A stretch of 64,000 nt of DNA from Isoetes taiwanensis (GCA_021234155.1 JAJEKV010000027.1:9089448-9153447), one strand, 5' to 3'. Positions 1-12,324 are shown, counted from the first letter of the stretch. Program-made: numbers and translations. Notes: generated by a model not told the origin, from the letters alone.

Positions 1-1
1 A

Positions 2-329
2 GCAGATCTAGAGACCTATCCAGTGTGGTTGGGATGGACTATCTCGGATATTTGCAAAGAAGAAGGTGATGTTAACTTCAATAAGGTGCGCGTGGAATGG
101 TGGTGTCCAGTACATCAGTTGAGTAATGTCACCGATAAAAAAAGATATTGATTGTTGGACAAAGAGGTGGAGGAGAAATCCTAGTGATCCTGATCTTTGG
201 CTAGACATTGAAACCGTATTGTACTCGTGGACTCCAAAAACTATTCCTAGTAAAACAGCGAGAGTTACAATACCTCAGGATGTAAGGAATAAGGTTCTCA
301 TATCCTTGGGGATGCTGGTGGAAAAATGA
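2..329 (+). other. Coding relic of unknown family, cut by window edge
   Basis: A frame open from the window edge runs to a TGA at 149-151 and is rich in Trp and acidic residues (for example VRVEWWCPVHQLSNV). A second frame (126-329) continues with a similar composition, including CWTKRWRRNPSDPDLWLDIE, and ends in TGA after MLVEK. The two frames look like one protein broken by an indel. I do not recognise the family; a transposon-encoded protein or the last exon of a host gene are both possible. The left part lies outside the window. Confidence 0.25.
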
Positions 330-819
330 AAAACAGTTACTATGTATCTTTTCTACAATTAATAAAAAGTTGTGTACTACTTGAGTTTCATGATATATGA
401 TTTTGTAATTTGAAGTTAAGATGTGAATTTATATTAAGGTGTGTGATTATATGTTAACGTCTATTCTAGTCTAAGGGCAACAAAGTTACTAAAAAAGTGA
501 ATTTAACAAAGTTACTAAAAAAGTGCAATATAAAATTTATCCCAAAATTAAGACATAATCCCAATTTAATTGAATGATGGTTAGGAAGATATTGGATATT
601 TAGGAATAAGGTTAAAAAAGGAAGATATTGGATATGGCTCAAATTTCGAGACATGCACATAATGGCATGTAATGATGGTTGATAGGACTGGAATTCGAAT
701 CATTCCTACGATTTTAACGTCTAATCTAGCCTATATCTATTCCAGCCTAGATTGGCGCCCATTCTCCCCCCATTCTCCGCCCAATCTTCGCTAGATCCTT
801 CGCCCAATAGTCCATCGCC
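330..819. other. Intergenic, no gene seen
   Basis: AT-rich sequence. A short direct repeat (gttactaaaaaagtg) occurs twice near 484-522. A C-rich run of repeated cattctcc words at 757-785 lies just before the ATG at 820 and could be a pyrimidine-rich leader of that ORF. Confidence 0.4.
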
Positions 820-1252
820 ATGAAGAGATCAGCTAGCGAAGAGCCGGAGGTGTCCTCCAAGAGGCGCCTATTATGGCTGGAAGAGGCGTTCCCTCCGCTG
901 TTCCCTCCGCTGCCCACGGTTCTTGCTTTGAATGCTTCCGATTCCTCTGATTCCTCTGATTCCTTTGATGAGGAATCAGAGAATGAGGAATCAGAGGAAA
1001 TTTCGGAGCAGGAGTACATCACAGGTGTTCTTGAAGGCTGGGAAGGAGATTCTTCAGAGAATGAGTGGTCTACCGAAAGAGAAGAAGCCGAAGATGATGA
1101 AGAAGATGAAGAAGTTGAAGACGAATCCGCTGACTTCGAGGAGCTCATGGCGTTGCTAAATGGTACATGCATGTTTTCTTTCTTTTCTTAAGCATTCAAC
1201 TAACGGTTATTTCTTATTTTTTTGTTTTGCAGATGGTGAAGCAGATGAATGA
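820..1252 (+). CDS. Possible small acidic protein, two exons
   Basis: The ATG at 820 opens a 343-nt exon ending at 1162. A GT donor at 1163 and a TTTTGCAG acceptor ending at 1232 give an intron of 70 nt, and exon 2 (1233-1252) adds DGEADE and a TGA. The predicted protein has about 120 residues. It starts with a short basic patch (KRSASEEPEVSSKRR), then a Ser/Asp-rich run (SDSSDSSDSF) and a strongly acidic Glu/Asp tail. No enzyme motif or membrane segment is visible. Such compositions are typical of disordered nuclear proteins, but that is inference. The opposite strand is also open for 141 codons because of the Ser/Glu codon bias; I treat it as a shadow. Confidence 0.35.
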
Positions 1253-1935
1253 AATTTGTTAGGGCAGAGCACCTCTTTTTTTTTTTTCCTTGTTCTTAGC
1301 CTCCAGCTTGCCTCCAGCTTCTTACCATATGACTGCAAGCCTCCGGGTTTTTTTGTTGTGAATAGTTGAAGCCTCCGGGCATTTAAATTTACAAAATGAT
1401 GTTCTGATGTAAAGCCATACGGCCATAAAAAATTTTGAATGTAAAAAGTTTTTGCTTCTAATTCCATTTGAATACCTAACTTGTTTTTTTACTGTACATG
1501 TTTTGGTGCTTATAGGATTTGTGTATATGACAAGGGCAGCTAGTGTAGGCAATTGTGTGAATAGAGCTGAATTGGATGAATGTAGGCAATTGTATAAATT
1601 TTATGAATTGATGTGAATTGTATGGAAATATGCAATTTTATGATTGGTTTATACAAAGGGTTTATACATTCTTGAAGTATAAAGGTTATGGTGTTTGTGT
1701 TTAGATACCTCTAATACAAGAAGTCTTTGACTACTTTTCACAACAGATTCCTTTAAAAATCTATTGCTGTTTAAATTATAGCAAAAATGAGTCTTGAAAC
1801 TCTTTAAGTAGTAGAAGAACTCTTTGACTAGTTATCCATTTGATGACCATTTTTTAAGAAAATATGATATGTGACATTCTTATATGCAAACATTCATAAA
1901 ATTTATGAACATTGAAGGTCAAAGCCATCCTTGTT
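1253..1935. other. AT-rich intergenic stretch
   Basis: No supported ORF. Short duplicated words such as gtaggcaattgt (near 1545-1590) are present. Nothing else is recognised before the hairpin array starts. Confidence 0.4.
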
Positions 1936-1939
1936 TAAA

Positions 1940-3551
1940 GAGGATTCGCTTGGTGTGATCCTTGCGTAAAAAAGTAAATAGAAACACAAATATTGAACTT
2001 ACAACTTAGCGTAAACAAATAGTATTTTAATAAACCAACACTTTACATACTAACACTTTACACTTTAAATATGATATTTCTTTATTTCCTTTTACTTGAA
2101 AGCTATTTTTTTTTTCAAGATGGATCACACCAAGCGAATAATACATATGCAAAAAAAAGGGACACACTAAATTCGCATGGTGTGATCCACTTTCTTATTT
2201 GTTGTCAAATTAAAAATAAACACAAGTACTCATTCCTATTTGTATCTAAAATGCTTTACCACTCTTAAGTACATAAGTCATTATCCCTTTTCAAAGAGCA
2301 TATTATTTTTCAAGAAGGATCACACTAAGCGAATAGTACATATGCAACAAAAATGGAACACACTAAATTCGCATCGTGTGATCCACTTTATTATTTGTTG
2401 TCAAATTAAAATTAAACACAAGTACCCCTTCTCATTTAATGCTTTACCACCCTAAGTGCATAAAGTTATTAGTCCTTTTCAAAGAGCATATCTTTTTTTT
2501 AGAAGGATCACATCAAGCATCCTATTTGCATCTAAAATACTTTACCAACTCTAGTAGTACATAAAGTTATTAGCATTTTTCAAAAAGCAAACACTTTATC
2601 AATAAATGAGCACGTCACATATCCACACTTAACTTCAAATAAGACACATATATATTTCTTTTATTAAAAGATAATCAAAGTAATTTTACTATAGGAAGTC
2701 ATCTTTTTCCAAAAAGATCACACCAAGCGAATTTTGTATAAGCTAAAAGGTTGGAATATACTAAATTCGCATGGTGTGGTCCACTTTCTTGTTTGTTGTC
2801 AATAGATAATAACACCAAGTCCCTCATCAATAGTCTCCCATTTGCATATAAAATATGTATCATTCTAAGTTATATTATGTTTTATGAACTAAACTTTTTC
2901 AAAGAGGGTCCCAAAGCAAAATAGAATAGAAACACTTAATCAATAAGCCAACACTTTACCAACAACCAAAGCTTTATTAAATAAGATTTTTATGTTATTT
3001 TATCAAACCTAACAATGTTTCCATATGTGACATTTTGAGTTAACTGATCCAAAGGCTCATGAAAGCGACATTTTATACAATATATCTTTGGAGCTTTTGT
3101 GTTGTGGCATAAGTAAACACCTCTAATGGAGCAAATATTTTGTAACTCATTTTTTCAACAACCCTGGATGCACGTCTTATCAAACATTTCTTCATTGCAA
3201 GGACACCATTCTCATAAGGCTTGCACAATTAAACTTAAAAGAGGTCATGGGGCGACTTTCAAGCTCGGCTCCCACAACTTTACAACGTAAAACTAGATGC
3301 CCATTGCCCTGAATGTATATCTTGGAAAAGCAAGTCTCTTATGTCCATATGTTAGACAACAACGATGCTAGTAATGCTTTTCCCTAGTCTCAAATCCCCA
3401 GACATCGATAAATATAGCCCAAAGAAAAATATTTGATTCAGTGAGTGAATATAAATCAAGAAGAGGGAAGAAAAAAGAAGCAAGGATCACATGACGCGAA
3501 ATCTCACTACACATTTACAAAGTGCATATGCATTTTCGCATGGTGTGATCC
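1940..3551. repeat. Decayed tandem array with a hairpin in each unit (E0)
   Basis: Four imperfect palindromes lie at 2122-2188, 2317-2384, 2716-2782 and 3484-3551. Each starts with GGATCACACCAAGCGAAT or a variant and ends with the near-complement ATTCGCATGGTGTGATCC. A lone 3' arm sits at about 1943-1962 and a lone 5' arm at about 2507-2521. Start-to-start distances are 195, then 190 to the lone arm, 209 to the next and 768 (about 4 x 192), so the period is near 195 bp. Flanking words (cctttt caaagagcata before, gttgtcaaattaaa after) repeat with the hairpins, showing that the whole unit was tandemly duplicated. Length and arrangement resemble the hairpin pairs in elements E1 and E2. Confidence 0.8.
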
Positions 3552-4779
3552 ATGTATTATTGAGGGTGCAAATTTGCAAATATCCTCCTCTTCAAATCCC
3601 TTCCCCCCCTCCCTTCCCTTTTTTTTTTTTGCAATATACTATCCATAGCATTTATTTTGAACCCTATAGTTCTACCTATTCATTGCGTATGAATGTCGCT
3701 CCGGCGATGTAACTCCATAGTCACCCTTCGTTAAGGATAGCATTCTCACACGAGCCTATGGATAGATATCCTTCCACCGTCAGATCGATCGGTCGTTGAA
3801 TTGTAAGAATGAATGGCAGGGAGCAATACGATGAATGGGAAGAGCTGAAAAGTAGGAAAACTTCAGAATGAAAATTTGGGTAGTAAAAATATGGCATGTA
3901 ACGTACGTTTGCTTGTCCGCACATCGCCTCGCCATTGTTGCTTAACTCTATGCTTTCGCCCTTAAAAAAAAACACAGACACTATTGGAGACTTGGATTCC
4001 AAATGAAGAGCGAAAGGCGGAGGGATGCACGTGGCGGCCTGTGAACAATGGAAATCTTGGTGCCAAAATTTGATAAGGTGGTTGGTGCATGTGGGCATGT
4101 GCACGATGGCGGGGAAAAGTAGCCATTATTTTGGTCCAGCGATCGATTTTTCGAAAAATGCGGGCCATTAATGTGGTTGCAATGAATGCACAAACATGTC
4201 CTATGAAATTTTGCCATGTGGATGCCAAGTAAGCCTGCTCCTCTTTCTACTTGCCAACTAATACTGACTTTGAAAAAAAATGCGCAAACATCATTGCTCG
4301 CGAGAAACATGACGTGGAATTCTGGCATCGAAGATATGGGCCATTTTGAGACCCCAAATCCGCCCTAATGTTTGCAGTTGTTTTATCCTGGATAGGTGGA
4401 TGCTTTTCACCGTCTTATTATTCTTGTTCTTTTGGACGGATGTTCTTCCTTGCTCTAGCTTGCACGAGTTTCTTCTGGCAGAGTGGATGTTCTTGTCTGT
4501 CTATTTCATGATTTTTCTTTATATTCATTTTTTCTTGTGCTCTTTTCAATTTACTCTAGGTTTACTTCTGTATCATCTCTTACGTTTCTTAATGGGTGTC
4601 TTCTTTTGAGAATGTGGCTAGCATGCAGATCCTTCTATTGGTTTTTGGCAATTTTTTGGAGTTCGCGGCGTTGATGCTTGGCATGGTAATCTGTTGATGC
4701 ATAGAAATCGTTCGACATATTGCTGCTAGTATCGGATCTTATCTTCCTTATTAGTCCTAAGGCCTGCAAGCGTGACTTG
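3552..4779. other. Intergenic, no supported gene
   Basis: Several overlapping ORFs of 60-127 codons occur on both strands but none shows a recognisable domain, good start context or splice-consistent partner. A T-rich run lies at about 3616-3632. Nothing else is identified. Confidence 0.4.
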
Positions 4780-5234
4780 CCCTTGGACCATAACAGTTTT
4801 CTCCCCTCCCCTCAGGACCTTGTCCTCAAGGTCTAGAGTTTCAAATGAGGAAAACATTGCACAAACTCATCCGTCTCCCAAGTGGCATCCGTGGGAGACT
4901 TGCTTCGCCATAAGACCAGATATTCACGAATATCTCTATTGCACAATTGCCGAACACGGGTATCTAGAATCCGTTTGGGCGTTATGGCGGAGTTCAACAC
5001 TAGGGTATACTCTCAGGACTAACAACTTTGTCCGTATCTAGTATAGCTTGCTTAAGCTGGCTTACATGAAATACAGGATGAATCCCAATATCCTGTGATA
5101 ACGTCAACTCACTGTGGTACCTAACTTTTTAACAATCTTAAAAGTTCCAGCATATCTCAGGGTTAACTTAGGCACTCGCCCTTTAACCAATGGTTTAAGG
5201 GTGTTGATTCATAATGATGAAGGATACACAATCC

Positions 5235-5808
5235 TCAATAGGTAACATCACGTCTATGCTTATTAGCATAAACTTGAGCGCGATCTTGCGCTCTACACAA
5301 GTTTTGTCGACACTGAAGCAAGATTGCATTCATGTCATCCAACATATTCATGGTGGCATCCATCTTTAGATACTTATGCATACCAGCATAAGTTCTGGGA
5401 TTTCGCCCCATCGTAGCGACAAAGGGAGTCATCTTAAGCCCCGTGTGATGGTTGTTGCTATATGCAAACTCTAGGTAAGGCAAATACTCCTCCCAACGAG
5501 TTTGGCGTTCATGGACAAAACTTCTAAATTTGTGGGTGGTTACCACTACTCATTCTCAATCGTACCTTGAGATCTTTCATAAGGTCCTTCCAAAAGTGAC
5601 CCATAAACTTGGTATCCCTATCACTTATGATAGATAAAGGCAAACCAAAAATAGGAAAAACATACCTCATATATGCAATTGCTACATCTGGACTGGTAGC
5701 ATCTCCCTTTAAGGCCACAAATTTGGTGTACTTAGTTAGACAATCAACAATTACCCACACTTGGGTGTTTTGCCTTGTGGATCTATTCAAAGCGACTATA
5801 AAGTCCAT
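5235..5808 (-). pseudogene. Gypsy integrase core fragment
   Basis: Two overlapping minus-strand frames encode the integrase catalytic region. The first, 5524-5808, includes MDFIVAL, VDCLTKYTKFVAL and SDRDTKFMGHFW, the Asp residues being those expected of the D,D,E core. The second, 5235-5546, includes WEEYLPYLEFAYSNNHHTGL and the following linker. The glutamate of the triad falls at the frame break (NHPQI then a shift), so this copy is not functional. It belongs to the element at 4780-7110. Confidence 0.85.
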
Positions 5809-5880
5809 ACTTATACACTCCCACCTTTACAATGGTATAGGTAAAGGTTGCAATAGTCTCAGGTATGACCATGGTCAGCT

Positions 5881-6153
5881 TTAACAGCTTGGCACATTAA
5901 ACAATGCGAAACCAAATCCCTGACTTGTTCCTTCATGTCTAGCCATATGCCCAGCTTGTAGGGTTTCATGATGGTCATGCAATATCAATTCTCGAAGATT
6001 AGCATGCAATGGTACATAAATCCTTGCTTTATAAAAGTACAACCCATCATGTTCAGTCCACCAATCCCCAGACTTGGTTACTGCGGGTTGTTGCTTATCT
6101 TCTTGATATGCCTTTTTAATCCTTTGGAAGAGATTATTCTCCCCTACCATCAA
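5881..6153 (-). pseudogene. Gypsy H2C2 region and linker fragment
   Basis: The minus-strand frame encodes DGLYFYKARIYVPLHANLRE followed by HDHHETLQAGHMARHEGT, which matches the histidine part of the integrase N-terminal H2C2 zinc-binding region of plant gypsy elements. The cysteine pair is near 5890-5900 in degraded form. It lies between RNase H (6292-6576) and the integrase core, as expected. Confidence 0.75.
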
Positions 6154-6291
6154 AGTATTAAAATGCTTAATCTTGGATAAGGCATCCGCACTTGGATTAT
6201 TCTTTCCACGAGTATGCTCAATACTAAAATGGAACTCATGTAAAAAGTCAAGCCATCGAGCTTGCCTAGGGCTAATCTCAGCTTGGCTTTG

Positions 6292-7110
6292 CTAGAATCT
6301 CAAAGGCTTGTGGTCAGTATATACCACAAACTTGCACAGCTCTTTACTAGTACCACATCTCAAATAGTGCCGCCACGTCTTCAATGCATGAACTATAGCC
6401 AATAGTTCTTGCTCATATGTTGCATAATTCCGTTCCGCTTGATTAAGCTTACGGCTTTCATGTGCAATAACACGATCTTGTTGCATAAGCACAGCTCCCA
6501 GAGCTTGCCCATAAGCATCCGTGTATACCTCAAACGACTCATTGAGGTCGGGTACCTTCAATACTGGACTACTCATCAGAAGACTTTTGACCCTTTCAAA
6601 GGCCTCTTGTTAAGCTTGGCCCCACACATACTATTGATCTTTTCTCAAAAGATCAGTGAGCGGGGCTACTGCCTTAGGGCTAGCCAACCCAAGAAAACTT
6701 CTCAACTCATGAACATTCTCAGGTTGAATCCATTCTTGTACTACTCGTACTTTGCTAGGGTCCGGAGGCATACAACTTATAGGCTCGCAACACTTTAAGC
6801 ACTTGCCCTAGATGTTGAAAATGTTCTTCCAATGAGTTCGAGTACACAATATATCATCCAAGAATACTTCAATTGATTTGTCTAAGTAATCAGCGAATAC
6901 TCGGTTCATCAATCTCATAAACGTAGCCGGCGCATTGGTGAGATCAAAAGGCATAACTAAGAACTCATTTGATGAGTTCGAAAGGCAGTCTTCGATTCGT
7001 CACCCTCACAGATTTTAATTTGATGATGTCCACTTCTTAGATCAATTTTGGTGAACCAAGTTGCACCACCCAAACGATCTAAGATATCATCAATTCGTGG
7101 TTATATCATG
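6292..7110 (-). pseudogene. Gypsy RT and RNase H fragment
   Basis: At 6292-6576 the minus strand encodes RNase H (VYTDAYGQALGAVLMQQD, SRKLNQAERNYATYEQELLA and HALKTWRHYL). Between 6600 and 7110 the reverse transcriptase fingers-palm part can be read through several breaks, including an FLDD catalytic box near 6850. The catalytic Asp of RNase H is present, but frames do not join without corrections. Same element as 4780-7110. Confidence 0.8.
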
Positions 7111-7570
7111 AACTAACTCATATTCTTTGGGATTTGCTACATTTGCATGTCTATTTTTTTTCATTTTGTAAGTACACAACTTTTTTCTCATGTTTGAGGA
7201 TTAAAGTAAACTAAGGCCTACCACAAAATTGCCCGTAATAAAGGATTTGCCGTTGATAAATTTCTTGTCATTATTAAGGGGCTTTAGGTGGCCTTGATAT
7301 CAATGGTCTTATGGTTATATTTTATTGGGTTTTATTCTATTCTATTCTATTCTCCATGGACTAAAGTTCAAAATATAATTTTTTTTCCAAGCTATATGTA
7401 TTTTGCTTGCTTGGTTTGGTTGTTAGAAAGACTTCGTAATCGATTTAAATCAAGTGGATATAGATATAATAGTTTTTATCTGGAAAAAATACAACGGCCA
7501 GGTCGATGCTATTCTACATCATAGAACCAATTTCTAAAACTAATAAACGACCTTTCGTACCCTGGACACC
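7111..7570. other. Spacer downstream of lipoxygenase
   Basis: AT-rich sequence without a supported gene. It contains a short run of attctattctattctattctc (7331-7352), a simple repeat also seen near 11470 and 21150. On the minus strand the first part should hold the 3' UTR and polyadenylation region of the lipoxygenase. Confidence 0.4.
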
Positions 7571-10500
7571 CTAGATGGAGATGCTGTTTGGAATTCCCTT
7601 CCCTGTTAGGCCATTTGAAGAACTGGGATAGAGAAGAGTGTAAGGAACTTTTGCAGGGCCATCTCTATTCTTGAAGAGTCCACTATGGTTTCTTGTGTTT
7701 ACTATCTCTTCTATATCTTCCATTCTCTTGCTAAATCTACCAAAAGCTTCAAGCACATTTTTGTCACTGCTCCAGTATTCCCAACCTGGCTGGCCAAGAT
7801 ATAATTCCTCCAACGAATGAGTAGACAATATTTCTATTGTTGTCATCACAGCAGTGGCCTCAGATTTGCTTAAAAGACATGAAAGGAAGAACTTTTCAGG
7901 ATTTTCAAAGAGTTCTTTGAAATCGTCAGATCCTGGTTCGGGGATAAGCTTGCTGGTCTTTGTGGGATGGTTTGGCATGTATCCAGCATATGCATACTGT
8001 CCAAAGTTCACTGCAGCATGATGGGCAGATGATAACCATATGATAGTTGTTAGCGTCTGGGTTAAGGGTTCTTTTCCATCTAATTTTGGCCACCATTCTT
8101 CATCCTTTTTGTCACCATGGCCTACTGTCCTGACTTCTGTCCACCATTGTTGCAGTTCTGTGTCAGATTTTACTGCTTCGTCACTTTGGTAGTATAATCC
8201 CACATAATCCTCCACCCATTGTTCGATGGAGCTCCAGACCTCTAGACCATCTGCAGCATAAGGATAGTCTTCAATTGTCAGCTTCAATCCATGCTTTGCA
8301 CCAGGATCATGCACTGCCATTCCCCTGTTTAAAATAAATTTATAATTTAGGTAGGTAGCATAGCACAGAAACTTTGATGATGTAAATCCCACCTCTTGAT
8401 GAGATCTGCTGGCAAGCCGCCTTCATCAAATCTCCAAGTCTCATCATAGATGACAGAGCTGATTTCCATAGAGTATTTTCCAGTAGTGAAGTTGCTCTCG
8501 ATGGTTCCGCCCGCGTTTACAAGGGAGTCTCTAGCTTTTGCATTGATGGCTAGAGTGTTCTTGAAATGTGGCACCAGTAGGAGATTAATGGGATGCAGTC
8601 TACTCAACTGTCTGTGAGTAGCAATGATCATAGGTTCGATCGCTGCGTGCGTTCTGAGACTGAAAATGCAAAACAATATGAATTTATTCCTTAATTAGAT
8701 GTAACTACTTCTTTTGTATCGAACATGATCAGCTTACAAATGAGAGATTAGCTGATGATATCCTGCATCATTTGTGGAAACATGTGCCTTGGCTAGTTCC
8801 CATAACCAGTCCCTGTTTCCATCCTTAGGAGGAACAAACACCCTGTTAATGACAATTCCAGGTAATTGCTGTGGGGGTAACCCCAACTCAATGGCAACTG
8901 GTTTTAATGTTCCTTCCTTAGTGAGAAAAAGTATAGTCCTTGAGGCATATCCTTGAGAGCCTTTCAGTTCGTTGATCCTTGATATATAGGGCATGAAGAG
9001 GTCATAATAATCCAGGATAAATAGTCTTTTGTCTTGTAGTGTCTGCAATTTTGACTTAAGAGTTAGATTATGAAAAAGGACTAATAAATATATCTATATA
9101 TTATTTGAAATGAATTCCACAACGCTACAGGCTTACCTGTTCAAGGCTAGAGCCTTCAAGCTGATCAAGAAGGTCTGATGCAGTAATGGACGATTCTGGT
9201 GGTCCATACTGAGCTGGATCTAGACTGCTTCTTGGTGGAAATTCCTGCAGAATCGGTCCAAATATGAGAATAAATAATGAAACTAAGATTTCAACAGAGA
9301 AATTACCTTGAGACACTGGATAACAAGTGGATTTTCCCCTGCAAGTCTCTGCCTACCAAATTCTTCATCTTGCATCCAGGCATCTTCACTATCTGAAACC
9401 GAGTATGTCTTTGTCAACTCTGTAGATTACTTAACGTAGTAGAGTGGCACAAAAGACAAATGTTTTCTCCAACTTACAATGTATGACCAGAGGTACAGGA
9501 TACCTGACCAAGCTTTGATTCTCTTTATCAGAAATGAGCTCGCTGATAAGAGTAAAAGGGTTGGATATGAACTTATTATACTTCTCGCCATTACCATCTA
9601 TGCATAGGAGATCGATGCTATCATCATACAGAGACCTCACATCCTGAAAGGACTGGAACTCTGAACTACAAATGCTGCCAAAAACAGACAAGCACACTGC
9701 AAGCCTGCTGAGGATGCTGCTAAGAAGAGGCAAGATCCTGTGTATAGTAGCTTTGATAGATTTACCCAGAAAACTGGAAGCTTTTATTATGCCAAATTGC
9801 TCATCTCTTGGCACATAGGGGCTCTGGAGTGAAGGGAATTCTAGGGGGGCTTCAGATTGTTCGTCTGGAATGACATCAGAAATGGATCGGAATAAGAAGA
9901 AATATAACACGTTTTTTATATGGTTAACCTAATTGCGCATACAAGCCTACCTTGTTTCGTTGGACTGCGCCCAGTGCGGCAGCGCCTTGGAAATGGGAAC
10001 GCGGTAGACCCGCCCAACACTGGCCTTTTCAGATCTTCATTCTTATCTGGATTGCCCAGATCATTATAGGTATCATAGTCGTAAGCCCGGTCCCATTTTT
10101 CCCTTGTACCTTTCCCATCTCCTCGCAAATTTAACAGCTCAATATTTCTCAGCTTCACAAGTCCGGCAGGGGTATCACTCGGAAGATAAGCCTGCATATA
10201 CATATAAATCCATGATCTTAAAACCTCCGAAACTGCATTGGCTCCCAACTATACCCCCTCCAAAAAGTTTGCAAATATTTTAAAAATACCCTCCAAAACA
10301 TTGTTTTTAAAATATGGTAATATATTTTTGTAACGAACCAAAAGATCTTCTAGCAAACTCATCTAAATCGCAGTTAAAAATCACACGTTCTGCCCATTTG
10401 AGTTGTCCTTTTTAGCACTTTTTTGAAGACTTGAAACTTGAAGATTCTAACTCCTTTTTAAATGTTCTATTGCTGCTTGCTGTCGTCTAGGACTCACTTT

Positions 10501-11333
10501 CATCGATAAGTTTCATGAAAGGCACTTATATGTTTGATGGATCACAACAATTTTATTGTCGTTTAAGCCAAATGTCCTATTTCTGTAGTATTTTTGGAAT
10601 ATCTACAAACTTGAGGTGTATATTTGGAATTTTCCCGATAAATAATTCGGGTTGTTTAGAAGTAGAGAAAACTTACCTTATTCGTGAAGAAGATCCTGTC
10701 AGTGTTGTATTTGGACGAGTTATATACCCATGAATTGCAAGGAAAGTAGAGCATACTCTCATCAGGCAATTTGAGAACAAATGTTTTGAGATAAAACTGG
10801 TGTTGGTGTTCATTTTTTATGAGAACTGCACCAGGTATGCCAAAATCGACTTCGACAGAAAAATGGACCTTGTAAAGGATCTCTTGAGCGGTAAGATGAT
10901 CATCAGGCAGGCTCCAACCTTCAATAGGCCGAGGGGGGCTTGTTCTGCCATCGATGGTTTCTATATAAAATACACACCCGACACCCAAATATTTTGAAAT
11001 AGAAACAAAGAAAAGGGGGGAGAAAAAAAATAGGAAAAAGAATGATCTTATATCAATGTCTTAAAACTAAGAAGTACTATCTATTTATAAGTTAGCATTA
11101 TGCAATAATTGGTGCTCACTTGGATCAAGTGTATGGCTAACTAGTTGAACGTAGACCTTGTGGTCTAGAAGGTCTGAAATATCATCATGTAGGTCTGCAA
11201 GCCCATCCTTCAGATCCAGCAAGTTCTTCTTCACAAGTATGAGAATACCATTTAACTCTGACTCTAAGCTGCCCTTGAATGCCAGAGAGAAAAGTTTCTC
11301 CATATCCATCTTCTCTATACTTCTTCCGTCCAT
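7571..11333 (-). CDS. LOX: Lipoxygenase, nine exons, apparently intact
   Basis: Lipoxygenases add oxygen to polyunsaturated fatty acids at the start of oxylipin synthesis. Exons (minus strand): 11333-11120, 10960-10677, 10191-9951, 9864-9478, 9392-9307, 9244-9137, 9042-8738, 8659-8393, 8324-7571. All introns are GT-AG, every junction keeps frame, and the sum is 2646 nt, giving 881 residues, normal for a plant LOX. The N-terminal PLAT domain (about 20-165) contains CNSWVYN. The catalytic domain shows the iron ligands: His541 and His546 (HFLRTH), His733 and Asn737 (HAAVNFG) and the C-terminal Ile881 (GIPNSISI). The start is the first in-frame ATG; 18 nt upstream the frame is open without ATG. 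There is no obvious plastid transit peptide, so a cytosolic enzyme is likely. Positional specificity (9- or 13-) cannot be settled by eye. Confidence 0.95.
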
Positions 11334-11351
11334 TTGACTCTCACATTTCAA

Positions 11352-12011
11352 TACATAAGTTGTTCCTCCTAGTGCAATGTTGGAATTGTGAGTTGCTCTC
11401 CTAGACTAGTTTGGTCTATAATGTCTTCTTCTCATAGGCCAATTGGCCTCTGTGGACAATAAAAATCCATTCTACTCTATTCTATTCTAATATATTCTCA
11501 TGTTGTATGACATACACATCCTTTCTTGCTTGGCCAAACATTATCCACTAATTTAAGTAGTCTTTATATGTCTTGATTGTCCCTAGGGAAAGTTTTTAGA
11601 AATGTCCTCTTCTCATGTCGTCCACTAATTTAGCTAATGTCTTGATTGTCCCTAGGGAAATTTTTTTTAAAATGTCCTCTTCCCATGTTTTTCTTGAAAT
11701 TGATAACCACCTTGCAACATCACCTTGTTTTTTACATCACCTTGTTTTTTACATATTTGTTTTTTACATCACCTTGTTTTTTACATATATGCTAGCATCA
11801 TTGATTGTCCAATTACCCTGATTTTGGGCGTGCTATTAGAACAGCTATCAAATTGAGCAAATTGCCATGGCTGTAGAATGGAATTGGACTATTATATCAA
11901 TAATTTTTAGGTAATACTCATAAATACAAGGTCCTTCTTTAAAGTTTCCCTTAGTTGTATTAGGTTGTCAAAAATTAAGTTTTGCTTGGTTATGTATACA
12001 AGAAATTTATC
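11352..12011. other. Upstream region of lipoxygenase, no gene
   Basis: This holds the probable promoter and 5' UTR of the minus-strand lipoxygenase. A short duplicated block (gtcttgattgtccctagggaaa, with tccactaattta) occurs near 11545-11670, and cacc/ttgttttttacat words repeat at 11720-11790. No convincing TATA box could be assigned. Confidence 0.35.
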
Positions 12012-12031
12012 GCGGCGGCCAAGGCCGCCGC
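12012..12031. repeat. Short perfect GC palindrome
   Basis: GCGGCGGCC, two A, then GGCCGCCGC, a 9-bp perfect inverted repeat in otherwise AT-rich DNA. It may be the end or core of a small transposon, but no partner or target duplication was found. Confidence 0.6.
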
Positions 12032-12216
12032 AAACATTTCTCCTCTCCGATGCCCTCGTAAAAGGAACATTAAACAGTGGCCAGAACATTCATCTTTACC
12101 GAGTTACATAGGAGGTATTTTTGTCATTTCACACTCTTCCGACTTTACACAACCCCACGTTGTGAGTCGCCAAAAAGGAATGTTTAATGCAGTAGTGCAA
12201 AATATATGTGCATTGT

Positions 12217-12324
12217 TTGGAGTTATTCCATGGCGTATTTGATGAAATAAAGAAAAGAAAATACAAAAGATTGGAGTTATTCCATGGCATATTTGATGAA
12301 ATAAAGAAAAGAAAATACAAAAGA
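12217..12324. repeat. 54-bp tandem duplication
   Basis: Two adjacent 54-bp units beginning ttggagttattccatgg differ at about one base (gcgtattt versus gcatattt). A simple recent tandem duplication; it explains the repeated peptide in the minus-strand ORF there. Confidence 0.9.

Larger units (their letters stand above)
4780..7110 (-). mobile_element. Degenerate Ty3/gypsy pol remnant
   Basis: Reading the minus strand from 7110 to 4780 gives, in order, RT ([14 protein letters not shown] followed by VFLDDI), a connection region (SFLGLASPKAVAPLTDLL), RNase H, an H2C2-type region, the integrase core and a terminal DLEDKVLRGGE-like tail at about 4780-4840, which is typical of plant gypsy pol ends. 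There are many frameshifts and stops. Neither LTR is recognised. The 5' half (gag, protease and first part of RT) is missing, so this is an old truncated copy. Confidence 0.8.

Noticed and set aside
747-1172. 141-codon Ser-rich minus-strand ORF
   Set aside because: It is the complement of the Glu/Asp-rich plus-strand ORF at 820-1162; the Ser run is what Glu/Asp codons give on the other strand.
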